A stretch of DNA of 5,636 nt from DATEMK01 sp035275625 (GTDB taxonomy: Bacteria > Bacteroidota > Bacteroidia > AKYH767-A > OLB10). Each line of letters begins with the position of its first letter. Position 1 is the stretch's first letter. Location of the stretch: NCBI GenBank assembly GCA_035275625.1, contig DATEMK010000166.1:1-5636 (forward strand), read 5' to 3'. Positions 5,130-5,636 of the stretch are shown in pieces. The translations under genes were made by a program, and so were the position numbers. The notes under the pieces are model-generated. The model made no database searches, was not told the origin of the DNA, and saw nothing but the letters and a program-made list of their open reading frames with translations.

Positions 5130-5636
5130 ATGAAGAGAAAAAAAGTCAGTATCAAAAGCCTTCGGAAAAATTATGGCATAGAACAGCTCAGTGAAAAAAA
5201 TATAAGTAAAGACCCTTTTAAGCAATTTGGAATATGGATGAATACTGCGCTTGAAATGAACGTGAATGAACCCAATGCAATGAATCTTTCAACAGTTAAC
5301 GAAAAAGGGAAACCAACATCACGGATTGTTTTGCTTCGTGATTTTAGTAATAAAGGTTTTGTTTTTTATACCAATTATTTAAGCCGAAAAGGATCTGAAT
5401 TGATGTCAAACCCTTATGCTGCCCTGACTTTCTTTTGGGCGGAGATTGAAAAGCAAGTCAGGATTGAGGGAAAGGCGGTGAAGGTTTCAAAAGCTTTGAG
5501 TGATGAGTATTTCAAAAGCCGTCCCCGTGAAAGTCAAATAGGGGCCTGGGCTTCAGATCAAAGTGCGGAATTGAAAAGCCGTGAAGAACTTGAAAAAAAG
5601 GCAGGAAATCTTACCGAAAAATTTGAAGGGGAACCT
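5130..5636 (+). CDS. pdxH: Pyridoxamine/pyridoxine 5'-phosphate oxidase, C-terminus cut by the window edge
   Basis: PdxH is the FMN enzyme that oxidises pyridoxine or pyridoxamine 5'-phosphate to pyridoxal 5'-phosphate with O2, the last step of de novo PLP synthesis in some pathways and of salvage. The frame is open from the ATG at 5130 to the last base, giving 169 residues against about 215 in the family. The missing part would carry the C-terminal FMN/substrate-binding segment with the conserved W-GG-R and R-LHDR motifs. Visible motifs are SRIVLLRDF (64-72) and FVFYTNYLSRKGSEL (77-91), the FMN-binding region. They are followed by ALTFFWAEIEKQVRIEGKA (98-116) and the substrate-binding signature YFKSRPRESQIGAWASDQS (127-145). 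The N-terminus SLRKNYG-DPF is normal for the family. An in-frame TTG upstream (5109) overlaps the promoter box and is not needed. Confidence 0.95.
   Translation, partial: MKRKKVSIKSLRKNYGIEQLSEKNISKDPFKQFGIWMNTALEMNVNEPNAMNLSTVNEKGKPTSRIVLLRDFSNKGFVFYTNYLSRKGSELMSNPYAALTFFWAEIEKQVRIEGKAVKVSKALSDEYFKSRPRESQIGAWASDQSAELKSREELEKKAGNLTEKFEGEP

Overview
The window looks like an ordinary chromosomal stretch from a member of the Bacteroidota, probably an environmental lineage. The signs are an AT-rich sequence, genes without recognisable Shine-Dalgarno sites, several matches to the Bacteroidota -7 promoter box TAnnTTTG, and the first residues of a secreted PKD-type protein. The species cannot be named from this sequence. 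No phage, insertion sequence, CRISPR array, tRNA or rRNA was seen.

Layout: positions 1-165 (minus strand) hold the N-terminus of a secreted PKD-domain protein that runs off the left edge. After it comes 293 bp without a gene (166-458), AT-rich, with only a candidate promoter for that protein. Next are two minus-strand membrane proteins: a 96-residue three-helix protein of unknown function (459-749) and a fatty acid 2-hydroxylase-like di-iron protein (870-1487). A divergent plus-strand gene (1569-2078) encodes a small secreted protein of unknown function. It converges, 3 bp apart, on selD (2082-3137). Upstream of selD on the same strand lies mnmH (3151 to about 4218), and before that a YqgE/AlgH family gene (4322-4885) with a likely terminator hairpin behind it. 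After a 244-bp divergent spacer, pdxH runs rightward off the window (5130-5636, C-terminus missing).

How the genes work together: mnmH and selD form a two-gene selenium unit. SelD makes selenophosphate, and MnmH uses it to convert 2-thiouridine to 2-selenouridine at the tRNA wobble position. The SelD active-site residue is an ordinary cysteine, so the pair does not itself need selenocysteine decoding. The other genes (fatty acid hydroxylation, PLP salvage, YqgE, secreted proteins) show no evident pathway link to it.

The least expected features are small sequence changes around this selenium operon. A perfect 5-bp tandem duplication at the mnmH start appears to have pushed an ATG out of frame while creating an in-frame TTG. 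A degenerate 7-bp tandem repeat spans the mnmH stop and selD start; it encodes the mnmH tail and places three ATGs in three different frames. I do not see a new multi-gene system here.
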